Below are positions 3,904-6,116 of a stretch of 6,116 bases of DNA, one piece after another. Each line of letters begins with the position of its first letter. The stretch's first letter is position 1. The translations under genes and the position numbers were made by a program. The stretch is taken from positions 1 to 6,116 of the forward strand of contig JAEZDL010000025.1 in NCBI GenBank assembly GCA_023418095.1. The letters run 5' to 3'. Under the pieces are notes generated by a model. It was not told the DNA's origin, ran no database searches, and worked only from the letters and a program-made list of their open reading frames with translations. The DNA is from Bacteroidota bacterium (lineage in GTDB: Bacteria > Bacteroidota > Bacteroidia > Flavobacteriales_F > PHOS-HE28).

Positions 3904-6116
3904 ATGAGCAAAAAGCTTTTCGAAGCCTTCTCTCCAGCGAATCGATCGGATTGGGAGCAACAAGTAGCGCGTGAACTCAAAGATCCAGCGCTGAAGGAAA
4001 AGCTCCGCCACACGATCGAAGAGCGGATCGCGATCGATGCGTACATAAGTCTTGAGGAAGCACGGTCGGTGAACGATCGGCAGGGTGTTCTTCCATTGAT
4101 CCGCGGATCGAAAAAACGCAACAACGACTGGCGCAACACGCAGCCGATCGATGTGAATGCCGATGACGCCAACGATGTTCTGCTGAACGCGCTTATGAAC
4201 GGTGCGGATTCCGCCGAATTGCACGGATCGGCCGAAGGCATTGCCCGATCGGTGAGCGGCGTGCAATTCGCTGCTGTCGATCTGCAATTGATAGAAGGAA
4301 GTGCTGCGGCCTTGCGCTGGTTCATCCACGAAAGTGAACGCCAGTCCGTAGAACCTGCGGAATTCCGCTTCTGTGCTGCACTGCCGGCCAATCCCGATCT
4401 ATCCGGCATCAAGCCGTTGATCGCCGGTTATCCGTTCCTGCGACTTTTCTCGATCGATGATCACCGATCGGGTGGATCGGAATTGGTCTCCAGTTCAGTT
4501 CACGTTCTGAAGGAAGCTTCAGCTCGTTTGAAGGAATTGCTCGATGCCGGTTTTCCGATCGATGATGCCGCAGCGCGGATCCAATTCCGGTTGCACCTCG
4601 GTGATGATCTTTTCGTTGAAGCTGCGCGCCTTCGTGCGCTCCGTCAAGTTTGGGCCGAAGTGATCGCTTCGCACGATCCGCAACATTCGTGTTCGCACAA
4701 CACCTGGATCCAGGCGGTGGTCTCGTATCCGCAGCGACAACAGGAACACGATCACGAGAACCTGATCCGCGCGACGTTGCAGGCGATCAGCGCGATCGCC
4801 GGTGGTTGCGATGGATTGACGATCCCGTCACCACCGTTGCCTTCTCCCACGAACCTCGATGATCATCTTCCGCGCCGGCTTGCGCGCAACATCAGCAATC
4901 TGCTGCGCGAGGAATCATTCCTTGCCCGCGTGGCCGATCCGCTCGGCGGAAGCTTCACCGTGGAAGAACTCACTGCATCGATCGCGGGCACGCTTTCCGC
5001 GGAAATGCAGATCCATCGATCGGAAAATGTGAAGTACCATGTCGTTCCACCATCCGCTCCGATCGAAATGGAAGGGATCGATCATGATCTTCCGAACCGT
5101 GAAGAGATCCCGCTGAAGTCCTTGTACACGCGCATCGATCTGAAGGACGTGGAGCATGTGCGTTTCGGCGCCGGCGTTCCGCCCTATCTGCGCGGGCCTT
5201 ATGCCAGCATGTACGCGATCCGTCCGTGGACGATCAGACAATACGCAGGTTTCAGCACTGCGGAAGAAAGCAATGCGTTCTATCGCCGGAATCTCGAGGC
5301 CGGGCAAATGGGATTGAGCGTCGCGTTCGATCTGGCCACGCACCGCGGTTACGACAGCGATCATCCGCGCGTGACCGGCGATGTCGGTAAGGCCGGAGTC
5401 GCGATCAGCAGCGTGGAGGATATGAAGATCCTTTTCGATCGGATCCCGCTGGACAAGATGAGCGTGAGCATGACGATGAACGGCGCCGTGCTTCCGATCA
5501 TGGCCTTCTTCATTGTTGCGGCGGAAGAACAAGGCGTAAAGCCGGAGCAGTTGCAGGGCACCATCCAGAACGACATCCTGAAGGAGTTCATGGTGCGCAA
5601 CACGTACATCTATCCGCCTGGCGCAAGCATGCGGATCGTGGGCGACATCTTCAGCTATTGCGCGCGCCGGATGCCGAAATTCAACAGCATCAGCATAAGC
5701 GGCTATCACATGCACGAGGCGGGCGCGCCCGCCGATCTGGAACTTGCCTACACCCTCGCCGACGGCATTGAATATGTGCGCACCGGGATCGCCGCAGGAA
5801 TGAAAGTGGATGAATTCGCGCCGCGCCTGAGCTTTTTCTGGGGGATCGGCATGGATCTGTTCATGGAAGTCGCGAAAATGCGCGCCGGACGTCTGCTTTG
5901 GGCGAAGCTCTTGAAAGAGATCGGCGCCAACGACAACAAGAGCCTTGCGCTGCGCACACATTGCCAGACCAGCGGCTGGAGCCTAACTGCACAGGATCCG
6001 TTCAACAACGTGGCGCGCACAACGATCGAAGCGCTGGCAGCAGCGCTCGGCGGAACGCAATCGTTGCACACCAATTCATTGGATGAAGCGATCGCACTGC
6101 CTACGGATTTCAGCGC
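3904..6116 (+). CDS. Methylmalonyl-CoA mutase, MutA-MutB fusion, C-terminus cut by window edge
   Basis: One open frame from ATG 3904 runs off the right edge with 737 residues and no stop. Residues 1-375 resemble the non-catalytic small subunit MutA: MSKKLFEAFSP start, FRLHLGDDLFVEAARLRALR (about 228-247), then VADPLGGSFTVEELT (343-357). Residues 390-737 are MutB: IPLKSLYTR (403-411), RGPYASMYAIRPWTIRQYAG (430-449), VAFDLATHRGYDSDHPRV (474-491), SVSMTMNGAVLPIMAF (520-535), GTIQNDILKEFMVRNTYIYP (552-571) and SLHTNSLDEAIALPTDFS at the edge. Spacing against Propionibacterium MutB places its Tyr89, Arg207 and His244 at Y447, R565 and H602, all present. The enzyme interconverts succinyl-CoA and methylmalonyl-CoA using adenosylcobalamin, in propionate and branched-chain metabolism. 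The B12-binding domain should follow beyond 6116, giving perhaps 1,050-1,100 residues. The linker (about 376-400) replaces MutA's C-terminal region and MutB's N-terminal tail. The identity is certain; the fusion is what the sequence shows, barring assembly error. Confidence 0.93.
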   Translation, partial: MSKKLFEAFSPANRSDWEQQVARELKDPALKEKLRHTIEERIAIDAYISLEEARSVNDRQGVLPLIRGSKKRNNDWRNTQPIDVNADDANDVLLNALMNGADSAELHGSAEGIARSVSGVQFAAVDLQLIEGSAAALRWFIHESERQSVEPAEFRFCAALPANPDLSGIKPLIAGYPFLRLFSIDDHRSGGSELVSSSVHVLKEASARLKELLDAGFPIDDAAARIQFRLHLGDDLFVEAARLRALRQVWAEVIASHDPQHSCSHNTWIQAVVSYPQRQQEHDHENLIRATLQAISAIAGGCDGLTIPSPPLPSPTNLDDHLPRRLARNISNLLREESFLARVADPLGGSFTVEELTASIAGTLSAEMQIHRSENVKYHVVPPSAPIEMEGIDHDLPNREEIPLKSLYTRIDLKDVEHVRFGAGVPPYLRGPYASMYAIRPWTIRQYAGFSTAEESNAFYRRNLEAGQMGLSVAFDLATHRGYDSDHPRVTGDVGKAGVAISSVEDMKILFDRIPLDKMSVSMTMNGAVLPIMAFFIVAAEEQGVKPEQLQGTIQNDILKEFMVRNTYIYPPGASMRIVGDIFSYCARRMPKFNSISISGYHMHEAGAPADLELAYTLADGIEYVRTGIAAGMKVDEFAPRLSFFWGIGMDLFMEVAKMRAGRLLWAKLLKEIGANDNKSLALRTHCQTSGWSLTAQDPFNNVARTTIEALAAALGGTQSLHTNSLDEAIALPTDFS

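Noticed and set aside
3858..4412. Minus-strand open frames of 184 and 151 residues
   Set aside because: They are antisense to the MutA part of the mutase and lack any family resemblance.
5068..5070. Separate mutB start at an internal ATG (residue 390)
   Set aside because: There is no stop between the MutA part and this ATG and no ribosome-binding site before it, so a single continuous chain is the simpler reading.
4915..5961. Minus-strand open frame of 348 residues
   Set aside because: It lies antisense to the highly conserved MutB region; its His/Arg-rich composition is typical of an antisense shadow in GC-rich DNA.
3904..6116. IcmF-type fused isobutyryl-CoA mutase
   Set aside because: IcmF has a B12 domain and a GTPase with a P-loop before the mutase. 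The N-terminal 400 residues here show no GxxGxGK[ST] motif and instead resemble MutA.

Overview
The window looks like chromosomal DNA of a Bacteroidota bacterium, probably Flavobacteriales-like. This is inferred from the closest remembered relatives of the glycosyltransferases, the Y1 transposase, the antitoxin-like protein and the methylmalonyl-CoA mutase subunits. Base composition is moderately GC-rich. Most of the core genes are strikingly rich in GATC/CGATCG. No rRNA, tRNA or genuine CRISPR array was seen.

Region 1-2178 (minus strand) holds two overlapping glycosyltransferase genes, transcribed leftwards. The first (2178-976) is a complete GT4-type enzyme of 400 residues. Its reading frame carries two palindromic DNA elements: an inverted doublet at 1611-1669 and a short palindrome at 1918-1943. 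The second (983 to beyond position 1) starts at a TTG overlapping the first gene's stop and is cut by the window edge. Together they suggest part of a surface-polysaccharide or glycan operon.

Region 2179-3316 is a REP/RAYT island. A 153-residue Y1 (IS200/IS605-like) transposase on the minus strand (3171-2710) is surrounded by at least eleven copies of one hairpin repeat, CTACCTACATCAC plus a stem-loop GTCCC-TAAC-GGGAC. Seven copies run in direct orientation at 2217-2576, two are inverted at 2607-2687, and two more lie beyond the transposase start at 3220-3304. One unit has compensatory stem changes. A 79-bp segment of the array is duplicated, and one unit is a chimera at the duplication edge.

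Region 3317-3873 holds a small antitoxin-like gene without a visible toxin partner (minus strand), with a perfect 9-bp palindrome upstream. Diverging from it is a truncated murB remnant of 83 codons that ends in a short GATC-rich tandem repeat.

Region 3904-6116 (plus strand) is one uninterrupted reading frame. It starts as the methylmalonyl-CoA mutase small subunit (MutA) and continues in frame into the catalytic large subunit (MutB), with the expected Tyr/Arg/His active-site residues present. The right edge cuts it before the B12-binding domain. This natural-looking MutA-MutB fusion, the RAYT/REP island and the in-frame palindromes in the glycosyltransferase are the observations most worth following up.
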